From assembly GCA_945877855.1 (NCBI GenBank), contig CAMDWA010000010.1:1-49495 (forward strand): a stretch of 49,495 nt of DNA, in the 5' to 3' direction. Source of the stretch: Thermoflexus hugenholtzii JAD2 (GTDB lineage: Bacteria; Chloroflexota; Anaerolineae; J036; Brachytrichaceae). Below the pieces are notes generated by a model. The model was not told the DNA's origin. It did not search any database and worked only from the letters and a program-made list of their open reading frames with translations. A program made the position numbers and the translations under genes. Each line of letters starts with the position of its first letter. Within the stretch, counting starts at the first letter, position 1. Shown in pieces: positions 26,697-34,895 of this stretch.

Positions 26697-27137
26697 CTAC
26701 TTGCTTGGGTCAAAACGTTCCATCCATCGATCTGGCGCAATGGTGGGTGTAAAGCCAAATTGCGAATATAGCCCATGTGCATCGCGGGTAGCCAGCGTCC
26801 AACGGCGAATATGTTGCAAGTCGGGGTGTGCCATCACGGTTGCCATCAGCCATTTACCCAGCCCATGCCCCTGATGCGCTTCGAGGATAAACACATCGCA
26901 TAAATAAGCATAGGTCGCGTAGTCGGTAATGACACGCGCCATGCCAACTTGAGTCTCGTTTTCATACACCCCAAAACACAACGAATGTTGTAGCGATTTG
27001 GCAATGACCTCACGCGAACGTTGATTGGCCCAATAAGAGCGCGAAAGATAGCCATAAATAACATCGACATCAAGCTTAGCGGGGTCGGTGCTAATGCGGT
27101 AAGGTCGGCGTGTCGTTTCCATATATATAAATTGCAT
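26697..27137 (-). CDS. GNAT family N-acetyltransferase
   Basis: A 146-residue acetyl-CoA-dependent acyltransferase. The acetyl-CoA motif A is seen in LCDVFILEAHQGHGLGKWLMATVM (Q/R-x-x-G-x-G/A form) near residues 80-103, and the C-terminal YSQFGFTP fits motif B. The substrate is unknown; the overall shape suits small single-domain YjdJ/ElaA-like enzymes. The start at 27137 is chosen because it overlaps the fabH stop as TAATG, which implies translational coupling. Confidence 0.85.
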   Translation of the reverse strand: MQFIYMETTRRPYRISTDPAKLDVDVIYGYLSRSYWANQRSREVIAKSLQHSLCFGVYENETQVGMARVITDYATYAYLCDVFILEAHQGHGLGKWLMATVMAHPDLQHIRRWTLATRDAHGLYSQFGFTPTIAPDRWMERFDPSK

Positions 27138-28117
27138 TACAGTTGCACCAATGCCGTTGCCCAAGTGAGGCCTGCGCCAAAACTTACCATCAATAACTGA
27201 TCACCCTGTTTAATGCGCCCTTCGGCAATTGCCTCAGTCATAGCAAGCGGGATCGAAGCCGCCGAGGTGTTGGCATAGCGATCAATAACAATGACAAAAC
27301 GCGACAGCGGCAGTTGCATCATCTCGGCAGCAGTTTCGATAATGCGCAAATTGGCTTGATGGGGGATGAAATGATCAACATCGGCATAAGTCATACCAGC
27401 TTTTGCCAAAACACGGTCGCACGAGGCTTTCACCACACGGGTGGCAAATTTAAATACTTCGCGGCCATTCATCCGTATAAAATGTTCATCATTTTGCAAT
27501 GTCTCGAGGCTGGGCGGGCGGGCGGAGCCACCGGCAGGCATAATAATGGCTTCAGCCAATGTGCCATCTGAGCCTAATTCAAACGCCCCCACCCCGCCCG
27601 CTTGGGTGCTGGCTTGTAACACAACTGCCCCAGCGGCATCACCAAACAACACACAGGTGCTGCGGTCTTTCCAATTGGTGAATCGGCTCAATACTTCGAC
27701 CCCAATCACCAATACATTGCGATAAGCCCCCGACGCAATAAATTGATGACCGGTCACCAACCCATAAACAAACCCAGTGCAACCAGTGGTTAACACAAAG
27801 CCCGGCACATCTTTGGCCCCCAAAGCGTGTTGAACCAGACTCGAAACTGGCGGGGTGAAATGGTCGGGGCTAGAAGTAGCGACAATAATCAAATCAAGCT
27901 CGCTTGCGCTGAGGCTAGCTTGCTCTAATGCGCGTTTCGCCGCCGCGACCGACATCGTGCAAGTGGTTTCTTCAGGGGCGGCGATGTGTCTTTCGCGAAT
28001 TCCACTCCGTTGCACAATCCATTCGTCACTCGTATCAACCAATTTTGCAAGATCGTTGTTCGTCACAACTCGGCTTGGCACATATGCCCCCCACCCTATT
28101 ATTTTGCTGTTTATCAT
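27137..28117 (-). CDS. fabH: beta-ketoacyl-ACP synthase III
   Basis: A 326-residue thiolase-fold enzyme that condenses an acyl-CoA starter with malonyl-ACP to begin fatty acid synthesis. The catalytic triad is readable: Cys in VLTTGCTGFVYGL (about residue 113), His in FIPHQANLRIIET (about 245) and Asn in RYANTSAASIPLA (about 275). The N-terminus SKIIGWGAYVPSRVVTNNDLAKLVDTSDEWI is typical. No fab operon is nearby; the GNAT gene follows with a one-base overlap. Confidence 0.95.
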   Translation of the reverse strand: MINSKIIGWGAYVPSRVVTNNDLAKLVDTSDEWIVQRSGIRERHIAAPEETTCTMSVAAAKRALEQASLSASELDLIIVATSSPDHFTPPVSSLVQHALGAKDVPGFVLTTGCTGFVYGLVTGHQFIASGAYRNVLVIGVEVLSRFTNWKDRSTCVLFGDAAGAVVLQASTQAGGVGAFELGSDGTLAEAIIMPAGGSARPPSLETLQNDEHFIRMNGREVFKFATRVVKASCDRVLAKAGMTYADVDHFIPHQANLRIIETAAEMMQLPLSRFVIVIDRYANTSAASIPLAMTEAIAEGRIKQGDQLLMVSFGAGLTWATALVQL

Positions 28118-28220
28118 GGCTATTTAATATCACCTCAATATCTTCTCAATAATTCGAGGCAAATAAAACAATTTTTTGTCGAAATTACATCTTTGTGGTT
28201 TCCTCTAATTATTAAGAGGT

Positions 28221-28365
28221 TATAATTTAGGTGTATAATAACACCTTGTAAATCTATAAGGGCACACGACTGTCCTAAATTTGTCACCTAGACGTGATTG
28301 CAACAGCAGTCGCGTTTTTTTATTTTTCGCCCTTATCTCACAAATAACATTAAAAGGATCAAAAA
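28221..28365 (+). promoter_or_regulatory. glnA leader with candidate transcription attenuator
   Basis: Two TATAAT boxes (28221-28226 and 28234-28239) precede a leader of about 120 bases. It holds an intrinsic terminator: stem ACGTGATTGC/GCAGTCGCGT (28292-28301 and 28306-28315, with G-U pairs), a 4-base loop, then seven T. The upstream word ACACGACTGT (28264-28273) can pair with the same GCAGTCGCGT, so an antiterminator could form instead. The sequence does not match the cyanobacterial glnA riboswitch as I know it. AAAGGA then lies 7-8 bases before the glnA ATG. Confidence 0.55.
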
Positions 28366-29796
28366 ATGTCAACCGAACTCCGAAATTTCTTAGAAATCCC
28401 CTATGATGAACTAGAAGATTTAAATTTGGCGGTTAAGGAACAACGCAATAAACGCGTACCGATGGATATCGTCGCTGAGGAACGCTTAAAATATTTGGCT
28501 AGCGAAAAGCGTATTAAAGCCGTCACAGTGCTATTCACCGATCTCGAAGGTCGTTTGCACATGTTAGATTATGACAAGAAATTCTTGTTAAAAAACTGGG
28601 ATAACTTGACATTCGATGGTTCATCGGTGCGTGGGTTTACGATTCAAGCCGAAAGCGACTTGCGCTTGGGCCTCGATTGGCACGCCTTTTATTGGGCTCC
28701 GGCTGATGTCTTCGGCCCCGGCAAAGTGCTGGTGTTCGGTGAAATTATTGAAAAAGATGGCAGCGCCTATAGTGCCGACCTGCGCGGACGCCTCAAGGAA
28801 TTTGCCAACAAATATTACGCCTCGCATGGTTATGTGTTTAACGCAGCCAACGAAATCGAAGGCTTTTTGTTGAAGGGTTTGGACGCTGAGCGCGAATATT
28901 ACAAGACCGGCAAATTTGAATTTGCCAGCAGCGGCGGTTATTATCATTCACTGCCCAGCGATGCCTTGCGCCAATTTATTGATAGCTCGGCAGAAGTGCA
29001 ACGTGCGATGGGTTTCCAAAATGAAAAAGATCACCCAGAAGTTGCGCCCGCCCAGTTTGAAATGAACTATAGCTATGGCGAAGTTGTTTCGGGTGCAGAT
29101 CAAATTCAGCTTTACAAACTGATTTGTCGTCAGGTAGCGGCTCGTATGGGCTACACTGCCAGCTTCCTACCAAAACCAGTGGTGGGTGTCAACGGCAGCG
29201 GGATGCACACCAATATGTCGGTGGCCCAAAACGGCAAAAACTTGTTCTGGAACCCACAGGGCGAATTGAAGCTAAGCGATTTTGCATGGGGCATGGTTGA
29301 TCGCATCTTGTCACACGGCAATGACATTTGCTTGATGTTAAACGCCAGTGTCAATGCCTATCGCCGCCTCGACCCACATTTTGAAGCCCCCAATCAAATC
29401 AAAGCCAGTGGTTCAGATCGTGGTTCGATGGTGCGTGTGCCAATCGGTGCCGAAAAAAGCTCACGCTTTGAAGTGCGCTCAGTTGGGCCAGACAGCAACC
29501 CCTATATGGTAATGTTGGCTGTATTTAAAACTGGTCTCGAAGGCACAATTGCCGACATCCCCAATTTGCGCCAAGCCGATCGATTCTTACCAGACAATAT
29601 TTACACCGCAATCGAAAATTTCCGCAATGCCTCATGGGTGACAGAATTATTGGGTGAAGATATTAAAGAGCGCTACGCCTCGCTCAAGCAAGCCAGCGCC
29701 GACCGCTGCCCACGTTTGCTCGGCAGCATCGTCAAACAACAAGAAGTGCAGTTCCATCACGAAGTAACCAACCAGTTACTTTGGAATTTGTTCTAA
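28366..29796 (+). CDS. glnA: glutamine synthetase, type I
   Basis: A 476-residue ATP-dependent enzyme that joins ammonia to glutamate. It shows the beta-grasp start (VTVLFTDLEGRLHMLDYDKKFL...FDGSSVRGF), the metal-site Glu residues in NEIEGFLL, AQFEMNY and SRFEVRS, the GVNGSGMHTNMS block with a conserved His, and NASVNAYRRLDPHFEAPNQIKASGSDRG. I do not see the strict KPxxxxYD-type adenylylation segment near the end, so covalent control is unlikely. Control appears to be at the leader, through an attenuator. A strong terminator follows. Confidence 0.96.
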   Translation: MSTELRNFLEIPYDELEDLNLAVKEQRNKRVPMDIVAEERLKYLASEKRIKAVTVLFTDLEGRLHMLDYDKKFLLKNWDNLTFDGSSVRGFTIQAESDLRLGLDWHAFYWAPADVFGPGKVLVFGEIIEKDGSAYSADLRGRLKEFANKYYASHGYVFNAANEIEGFLLKGLDAEREYYKTGKFEFASSGGYYHSLPSDALRQFIDSSAEVQRAMGFQNEKDHPEVAPAQFEMNYSYGEVVSGADQIQLYKLICRQVAARMGYTASFLPKPVVGVNGSGMHTNMSVAQNGKNLFWNPQGELKLSDFAWGMVDRILSHGNDICLMLNASVNAYRRLDPHFEAPNQIKASGSDRGSMVRVPIGAEKSSRFEVRSVGPDSNPYMVMLAVFKTGLEGTIADIPNLRQADRFLPDNIYTAIENFRNASWVTELLGEDIKERYASLKQASADRCPRLLGSIVKQQEVQFHHEVTNQLLWNLF

Positions 29797-29808
29797 ACAA
29801 CATTACAA

Positions 29809-29843
29809 ACAAAAAAGCCGAGTCTATGACTCGGCTTTTTTTG
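29809..29843. terminator. bidirectional intrinsic terminator after glnA
   Basis: Stem AAAAAAGCCGAGTC/GACTCGGCTTTTTT with a 3-base loop, between convergent glnA and the PA14/ricin-type gene. Confidence 0.95.
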
Positions 29844-29865
29844 TTATAGCATAAAGATGCGGTTT

Positions 29866-29942
29866 TCGCCAATTTCACGATCGCTCCGCAATCGTAGACC
29901 AGTAATCTGGCCCCTTGCGGAGCGATAGCGAAATCGGCATTT
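29866..29942. repeat. variable-stem palindrome V5
   Basis: The border ATGCGGTTTTCGCC is followed by the stem TCGCTCCGCAA (29881-29891) with TTGCGGAGCGA (29915-29925), and an inner CCAG-TAAT-CTGG hairpin; the outer stem is imperfect. It ends a few bases before the PA14/ricin-type stop codon. Confidence 0.7.
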
Positions 29943-29948
29943 CCATTA

Positions 29949-32867
29949 CTATCGCGTCACTTCGGTAAACGTAAAGGTTGCGCTCAAGCTGCCACTCAAC
30001 CCTGCTTGTAACAAAAATGCGCCATCATCTAGCGAGCTATTTTCAACTGTTAATGCATAGGGCGACACTTTATCAATAATCATAAAGCCTTGTTGTTGCA
30101 CCGCCTGAAGTTTAAACAATTGGGCCGTGCCATATTTACAATCGTTTTGCACATACGGATAGCCAGCCTTCGCCACGCCTTTCAAGGTATAAGTTTCAAT
30201 ACATTTACCACTGCCAATATTACGGATAACATAATAATCTGGGTCAAAACCACCAGCCGGCGCAATCTCCCATTTTTGCTGTGAAGAATTAGACCATGTG
30301 CCCTGTGTTAATTTCACGCTGGGGTCTGTGCTTAATCCAGCGGGTTGAATCACTTTGCCACTCCGCCCGTTGGTGATTTTATAAGCCTTACCTTGTACCG
30401 GCGTTGCCAATGGAGCTGTCGTTGGGGCCGGTGTCGCAACATCGCCATTCGTGCCAACTTCAATTAGATTAAACGCTTGGTTGCCACCATCATAAAACTT
30501 AAACTGCACAATCGTCGCGCCATCATCTAAACTATTATTGTAAACACTCATATATTTCAAGCTGTGGCGTAGCTTGAAATTCAATCCTGTCGTCCCGGGC
30601 GTAATTTCCCAAACATCTGGCATGGTGCCACATGGATTTTGCACAATTTCAGTGCGGTCCTTAAGCGAAAGGTCCTTGCTTGCAACGGGGTTCTTATATA
30701 CTCCCATACAGCTATTACTATGTAGGGATCGAATTTGATATAAACCTGACTCAACACCCGAAGAAATCTGTACAAACTCCCATTTTTGCCATGGCATGTT
30801 GGCCCATGTGCCTTGCGATATATGAGAACCACCTGTCGATTTATTGGCAATCTCAACGACCTTGCCCGACAAATAATTGGTAATGCGATAAACTTTGCCA
30901 GCCTGTGGCATCCCCGATGAACTGGGGGTAGATGGGGTTGGTGTGCCAGACACACCCGGCACTGGTGTTGATGTCGGCCCACCAGTACTGGGGCCAGTTG
31001 AAGTTGCAGGTAGGGCTGGTAATGGCGTATCAGCAGATCCCGGTGATTGCACCCGCACAATAATACCGGCATCCCCCATATCATCCCAATATTCAACCCG
31101 AATTGTATGCGTGCCTGCTGTCACGATAACCGGAATAACATGCTCAATAGTACCGCTCGTTCCCCATTTATCTAAAATGGTTTGGTTATCAAGATAAATT
31201 CGCACTCCTTCATTAGCACGTGCTCTAAATTTATATTCACCTGCTATGAAAGATTGTTGTTTTGTCCAGCGGGCTGAGAATGAATCAGCATTTAACAACT
31301 GGCTAGGCGACCCCGTGCCCCAACCCAAGTTAATATCGGATTCATCTTTACACACAATCGGTGAACCACTCAATGTGCGATTTGCAAAATATTCGCCCTT
31401 CCAACCTGTAGCCGATGCTGGGCACGATACTTCATCTAACAAATCCCACGACAAACGGACAATTGCACCGCCACTATCCTCATAATATTCAACCAAAATA
31501 GTATGCCAGCCCGCTGTAAGGGCTAAGGTTGTGTCATAATCTTGTTTACCGCTGGTATTCCAATGGTCTAAAACAAGTTTATCGTCAACATAAAGCCGCA
31601 CGCCATCATCAACACTCAATTTAAACTTGTAATTGCCGTTGGTAAATGACATAATGCGCGTCCAGCGCACCGAAAAATTATCGACACCAACACCAGCCCC
31701 CGGTGAACCAGTCCCCCAGTTATATTGCACAGCCCCATCATTACGGCAAAACTTAGGTTCGCCTGTCAAGGTGCGGTTATTGTAATATTCGCCTTTCCAG
31801 TCTGTAATCTTGCCACATACAGGGTCAACCTCAGTCGATGGGCCATCACCAACCGATAATGCATCCCATTTTAATGAAACCGATGCATCTGCCACATCTT
31901 CAAAATATTCCAATTTCAAAACATGGTCACCCGCAGCGACATTAACATCAACGGTGCTATCGGCGCGGTTTCGGGCATTCCATACATTTACCAGTTGACG
32001 ATCGTCAAGCCAAAAACGCACGCCATCATCGGAACCAACGCGGAAACGATAGCGCCCAGCCGTAAATTTGACCGTTCGAATATATCTTGCTGAAAAACCA
32101 TCTGTCGAGATGTTCGGGTCTGGAGAATCTTTGCCCCAATCAAAATTGAGCGTTTCTTCGTTGCGGCACAAGATCGGGTTACCCGCCACATCACGGTTAT
32201 TAAAATATTGTGCTTGCCAACCAGTGTCTGTGGGACAAGCCACCTCAGTGAGTAGCTCCCACCACAAGTTAACCCGTGCCGCCCCGGTTCCCTCATAATA
32301 TTCCAACTTAACTTCATGCTTTCCCTGCGGCAAAGTCGCGTCTGCCTCCCAGTTACGGCTTTCACCGGTATCAAACCAACTATCAATCACAGGTTTTCCA
32401 TCAATCCAAAGCCGTACCGAGTCGTCCGCTTCAACATGAAAACGATATTGTCCGGCTGGAAAAGTCCATTCGCGTGTCCAGCGTGCTGAAAACTGATCAG
32501 CATTGATGGATTGTGCCGGGGCATTCAACTCCCAATCAAAGCTCACTTCTTCGTCATCACGGCAAAGCGCTGGGGTACCACTCAATTGAGCATTATTCCA
32601 ATACTCGGCACGCCACCCTGCAATCGTGGGGCATGGAATGGTGGGCGTAGCAACCGGCTCGGGGGTAATAATCGGCCCCGGACCAAGATTATTGGTATTT
32701 AAGGCTTGAATAAGTGGAACATATACCTTGATGTCGAGAGGACCAGTCGGAGCCTCGGGGGCTGACGATGCTGAAGTAATGGCAGACAATCCAACGCTCA
32801 TTACCAACCCCCACTTAAGTAGGGCATGCGCGAGTACGCGACTCACAACTCTATTTTTAGTTTGCAT
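29949..32867 (-). CDS. secreted protein with four PA14 and two ricin-type lectin domains
   Basis: A 972-residue exported protein with a signal peptide at residues 1-37 (WGLVMSVGLSAITSASSAP). Four PA14 repeats follow in tandem (about 80-215, 217-350, 358-490 and 492-625). Each starts with a W-x-A/G-E/Q-Y-x-N-N-like block and a Cys pair (GWRAEYWNNAQLSGTPALC) and contains a DDGVR-type loop (VRLWIDGKPVIDSW), which binds calcium or sugar in known PA14 domains. A Pro/Thr/Ser linker leads to two beta-trefoil ricin-type domains (about 668-815 and 826-972, GKVYRITNYLSGKVVEI and GKAYKITNGRSGKVIQP), each with QxW-like repeats. No catalytic domain is present, so it is probably a carbohydrate-binding or adhesion protein. 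No sortase or membrane anchor is seen. Confidence 0.9.
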   Translation of the reverse strand: MQTKNRVVSRVLAHALLKWGLVMSVGLSAITSASSAPEAPTGPLDIKVYVPLIQALNTNNLGPGPIITPEPVATPTIPCPTIAGWRAEYWNNAQLSGTPALCRDDEEVSFDWELNAPAQSINADQFSARWTREWTFPAGQYRFHVEADDSVRLWIDGKPVIDSWFDTGESRNWEADATLPQGKHEVKLEYYEGTGAARVNLWWELLTEVACPTDTGWQAQYFNNRDVAGNPILCRNEETLNFDWGKDSPDPNISTDGFSARYIRTVKFTAGRYRFRVGSDDGVRFWLDDRQLVNVWNARNRADSTVDVNVAAGDHVLKLEYFEDVADASVSLKWDALSVGDGPSTEVDPVCGKITDWKGEYYNNRTLTGEPKFCRNDGAVQYNWGTGSPGAGVGVDNFSVRWTRIMSFTNGNYKFKLSVDDGVRLYVDDKLVLDHWNTSGKQDYDTTLALTAGWHTILVEYYEDSGGAIVRLSWDLLDEVSCPASATGWKGEYFANRTLSGSPIVCKDESDINLGWGTGSPSQLLNADSFSARWTKQQSFIAGEYKFRARANEGVRIYLDNQTILDKWGTSGTIEHVIPVIVTAGTHTIRVEYWDDMGDAGIIVRVQSPGSADTPLPALPATSTGPSTGGPTSTPVPGVSGTPTPSTPSSSGMPQAGKVYRITNYLSGKVVEIANKSTGGSHISQGTWANMPWQKWEFVQISSGVESGLYQIRSLHSNSCMGVYKNPVASKDLSLKDRTEIVQNPCGTMPDVWEITPGTTGLNFKLRHSLKYMSVYNNSLDDGATIVQFKFYDGGNQAFNLIEVGTNGDVATPAPTTAPLATPVQGKAYKITNGRSGKVIQPAGLSTDPSVKLTQGTWSNSSQQKWEIAPAGGFDPDYYVIRNIGSGKCIETYTLKGVAKAGYPYVQNDCKYGTAQLFKLQAVQQQGFMIIDKVSPYALTVENSSLDDGAFLLQAGLSGSLSATFTFTEVTR

Positions 32868-32975
32868 AACGGTGTTCTAAGTGAGAGATTCTAGCATGTG
32901 CAATTCCGTCACTCACAAAAAATGATGATTGCAAAACCTGACTATCCCCAAGCAAAACAAGGGTCAAAAGGGTTT

Positions 32976-34211
32976 CTAATCCTCATGATCTGGTTTATAT
33001 CGTGCACTCAGTCGCATCCAGATAAAAGCTGCCAAACCAATGCAAACGCCACTCAACATAAACACCTGGCTAGAATATAAGCGCTCTAACAAACCACCAG
33101 CAATAATAGCGCCAATCGGCAAAGCAATATTGCCGATCATATCAATCGAAGCAAACACGCGACCACGAAAATCGATAGGCACAAGTCGTTGCACCCGCGT
33201 ATGTAACCCAATTGACAGCAAGGGAATAAAACTGGTGAATGTCGCCGTTGCCACAATCGCTGGAATCAACGACTGCACAAAACCCAACAACAACAAAGCC
33301 AAAGCTAATCCCCAAATACCGATTGTAATAATATGGGGGTATTTCAACCGATCACCCAACGCCGCTGCCGTCACTAACCCACCAAACAACATTCCTCCAG
33401 CCAAAGCCGCTTCCAAATAACCTAAACTAATCACGCCATCACCTAAAACCTGATTAGAAAAAACCGGCAATGCCACATTTACTGGGCCTAAAATCACGTT
33501 CACCAACGCCACTACAAATAAAAGGCGGCTCATCTCAGATGACGTGGTAATAAATCGAATTCCAGCGCCAACATCTGCCAATAATTGGCGTGCTTCACGT
33601 TTACGGGTAATAGCAGTGTCGATAGGAAAATGAACAAAACAAAGCAATACAGCCGCAATCAAAAAACTGATGCCATCAACAAACAATGCAAACGTGCTTT
33701 GGGTTGAAGCCAACACCCAGCCAGCAACACCAGCCCCAATAATTTTTGCGGCCTGTTGCCCGGTTTGCACCAACGCATTGGCGCGGGCCAAATGGTCATT
33801 AGGCACAATTGTTGGCAAAACCGACCGCACAGTAGGGGTATAGAATACCGATGCGGCATTGAGCAACCCAACAACAACATAAATGTGCCACAATTCGAGC
33901 TTGCCAAGCAAATGCAAGCCATAAGCAAACACCAACAATACACCGCGAAATAAATCAACGATAATCAACAAGTGTTTTTTATCGCTGCGATCAATCACCG
34001 CCCCAGCCACTAAACCCAACAATTTGGGCAAGCCTTCGAGGATAAGAATTGTGCTTGCGGCAAAGGCGGAACCAGTTATCTGATAAACCAACCACAATGC
34101 GCCTACCGCTAAAAAGGCATCGCCAAAGTTAGATTGAATCAGCCCTATCCATAAAACAATAAAATTTCGGTTCCACAGTGATGGTTTCAATGGTGTTGAT
34201 TGTTCATTCAT
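32976..34211 (-). CDS. MFS transporter (EntS/MFS_3-like)
   Basis: A 411-residue major facilitator protein with about 12 membrane helices. The N-terminal half starts WNRNFIVLWIGLIQSNFGDAFLAVGALWLVYQITGSAFAAS. A loop 2-3 signature is in LVAGAVIDRSDKKHLLIIVDLFRG, and the central cytoplasmic loop has ITRKREARQLLADVGAGIRFI. The subfamily is close to macrolide and enterobactin exporters, which push small molecules out. Two tiny peptide genes and an intrinsic terminator lie directly upstream on the same strand, so export of or control by those peptides is possible. The PA14/ricin-type gene follows 108 bases downstream. Confidence 0.88.
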   Translation of the reverse strand: MNEQSTPLKPSLWNRNFIVLWIGLIQSNFGDAFLAVGALWLVYQITGSAFAASTILILEGLPKLLGLVAGAVIDRSDKKHLLIIVDLFRGVLLVFAYGLHLLGKLELWHIYVVVGLLNAASVFYTPTVRSVLPTIVPNDHLARANALVQTGQQAAKIIGAGVAGWVLASTQSTFALFVDGISFLIAAVLLCFVHFPIDTAITRKREARQLLADVGAGIRFITTSSEMSRLLFVVALVNVILGPVNVALPVFSNQVLGDGVISLGYLEAALAGGMLFGGLVTAAALGDRLKYPHIITIGIWGLALALLLLGFVQSLIPAIVATATFTSFIPLLSIGLHTRVQRLVPIDFRGRVFASIDMIGNIALPIGAIIAGGLLERLYSSQVFMLSGVCIGLAAFIWMRLSARYKPDHED

Positions 34212-34256
34212 GAAAAATACGTTGCAGCTTTGCTACTATTATCTATTATTTTTACG

Positions 34257-34306
34257 AAAAAACAAACATCCCCACGTTCGGCTTTTCTCATGCTTTAGTG
34301 GGGATG
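34257..34306 (-). terminator. intrinsic terminator between the mini-genes and the MFS gene
   Basis: On the minus strand, CATCCCCAC (34306-34298) and GTGGGGATG (34275-34267) form a 9-bp stem over a 22-base loop, followed by TTTGTTTTTT. It is 33 bases after the second mini-gene stop codon and 46 bases before the MFS start, so it can separate the two or act as an attenuator. Confidence 0.75.
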
Positions 34307-34338
34307 CTGTAATGGATTTTGTTTGCTTAGACAGCTAA

Positions 34339-34368
34339 TTAGGTCCAAGATACGGCTTGCTTTGTCAT
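34339..34368 (-). CDS. tiny peptide gene, MTKQAVSWT
   Basis: A 9-codon frame ATG...ACC TAA encoding MTKQAVSWT. It is preceded by AGGAGATAAGAA, with AGGAG 7 bases from the ATG, one of the best Shine-Dalgarno sites in the window. The same ribosome site and first eight codons recur in the neighbour at 34435-34479. I do not recognise the peptide family. It is too short to show domains; the single Trp and Ser/Thr residues could be sites of modification. Alternatively it is a Trp-containing leader peptide for the terminator that follows. Confidence 0.6.
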   Translation of the reverse strand: MTKQAVSWT

Positions 34369-34434
34369 TTCTTATCTCCTAAAAAATTAAAAACACGGAA
34401 ACTGACGAAATAAACGGTTTAATCGTTTGAACTT

Positions 34435-34479
34435 CTAAGTCCAAGATACGGCTGTCCAGGATACGGCTTGTTTTGTCAT
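34435..34479 (-). CDS. tiny peptide gene, MTKQAVSWTAVSWT
   Basis: A 14-codon frame encoding MTKQAVSWTAVSWT, in which AVSWT is repeated in tandem. TAAGGAGATAAGAA lies directly before the ATG. It is a paralogue of the 9-codon frame 66 bases downstream; the two differ at synonymous third positions (AAG/AAA, TCT/TCC), which suggests that the amino acids are being kept. On the minus strand the order is this peptide, the short peptide, a terminator, then the MFS transporter gene. Confidence 0.6.
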   Translation of the reverse strand: MTKQAVSWTAVSWT

Positions 34480-34540
34480 TTCTTATCTCCTTATTGCTAT
34501 TTTCAAAATAATCACAGGGTTTTTCATCGTTATCATTAAT

Positions 34541-34645
34541 TCAATTGGCTTTTTTGATGTTCTTATGCCAAAACAAACATCGCGCCAAGCGAAGCGCAAA
34601 ACAATGTAGATCTGTGTGATGACGATGGATCGCTATGTTTTCCAA
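34541..34645 (-). CDS. possible small protein behind a perfect Shine-Dalgarno site
   Basis: On the minus strand an AAGGAGGT (34663-34656), a complete match to the 16S rRNA tail, lies 10 bases before an in-frame TTG at 34645. This opens 34 codons to a TGA at 34541. The predicted product (MENIAIHRHHTDLH...) is His- and Cys-containing and basic, and resembles nothing I know. An ATG at 34666 is in frame but lies ahead of the ribosome site. The site may instead be chance or part of a leader. Confidence 0.25.
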   Translation of the reverse strand: MENIAIHRHHTDLHCFALRLARCLFWHKNIKKAN

Positions 34646-34895
34646 ACTGAAACAGACCTCCTTCATTTCTCAATAAACACATTTATTCTCGATCTATACA
34701 ACTAAGTTGTAAAGAAAAAAAATAAAAAAGTGCTTAAATTGTTTTAGAAATCAATTAGCCTTCATCTGATATTTAATAAGGCCACAAAAACTATTATATT
34801 TAAAACTATCATGATTACAACAGTTTTGGAAATTTGTCAAATTTCTTTAAGGTTGGACCGCGATCATTTTTTAGGCAATAAAAAAGATGCTCAAC

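Noticed and set aside
28117-28160. TTGAGA-N17-TAAATA promoter for fabH
   Set aside because: The putative -10 box would lie only three bases before the fabH ATG, so the transcript would start inside the gene; the bases are better explained as part of a repeat border.
28261-28320. Known glnA glutamine riboswitch (cyanobacterial type)
   Set aside because: The conserved core words of that motif are not visible; only the terminator and a competing pairing can be supported.
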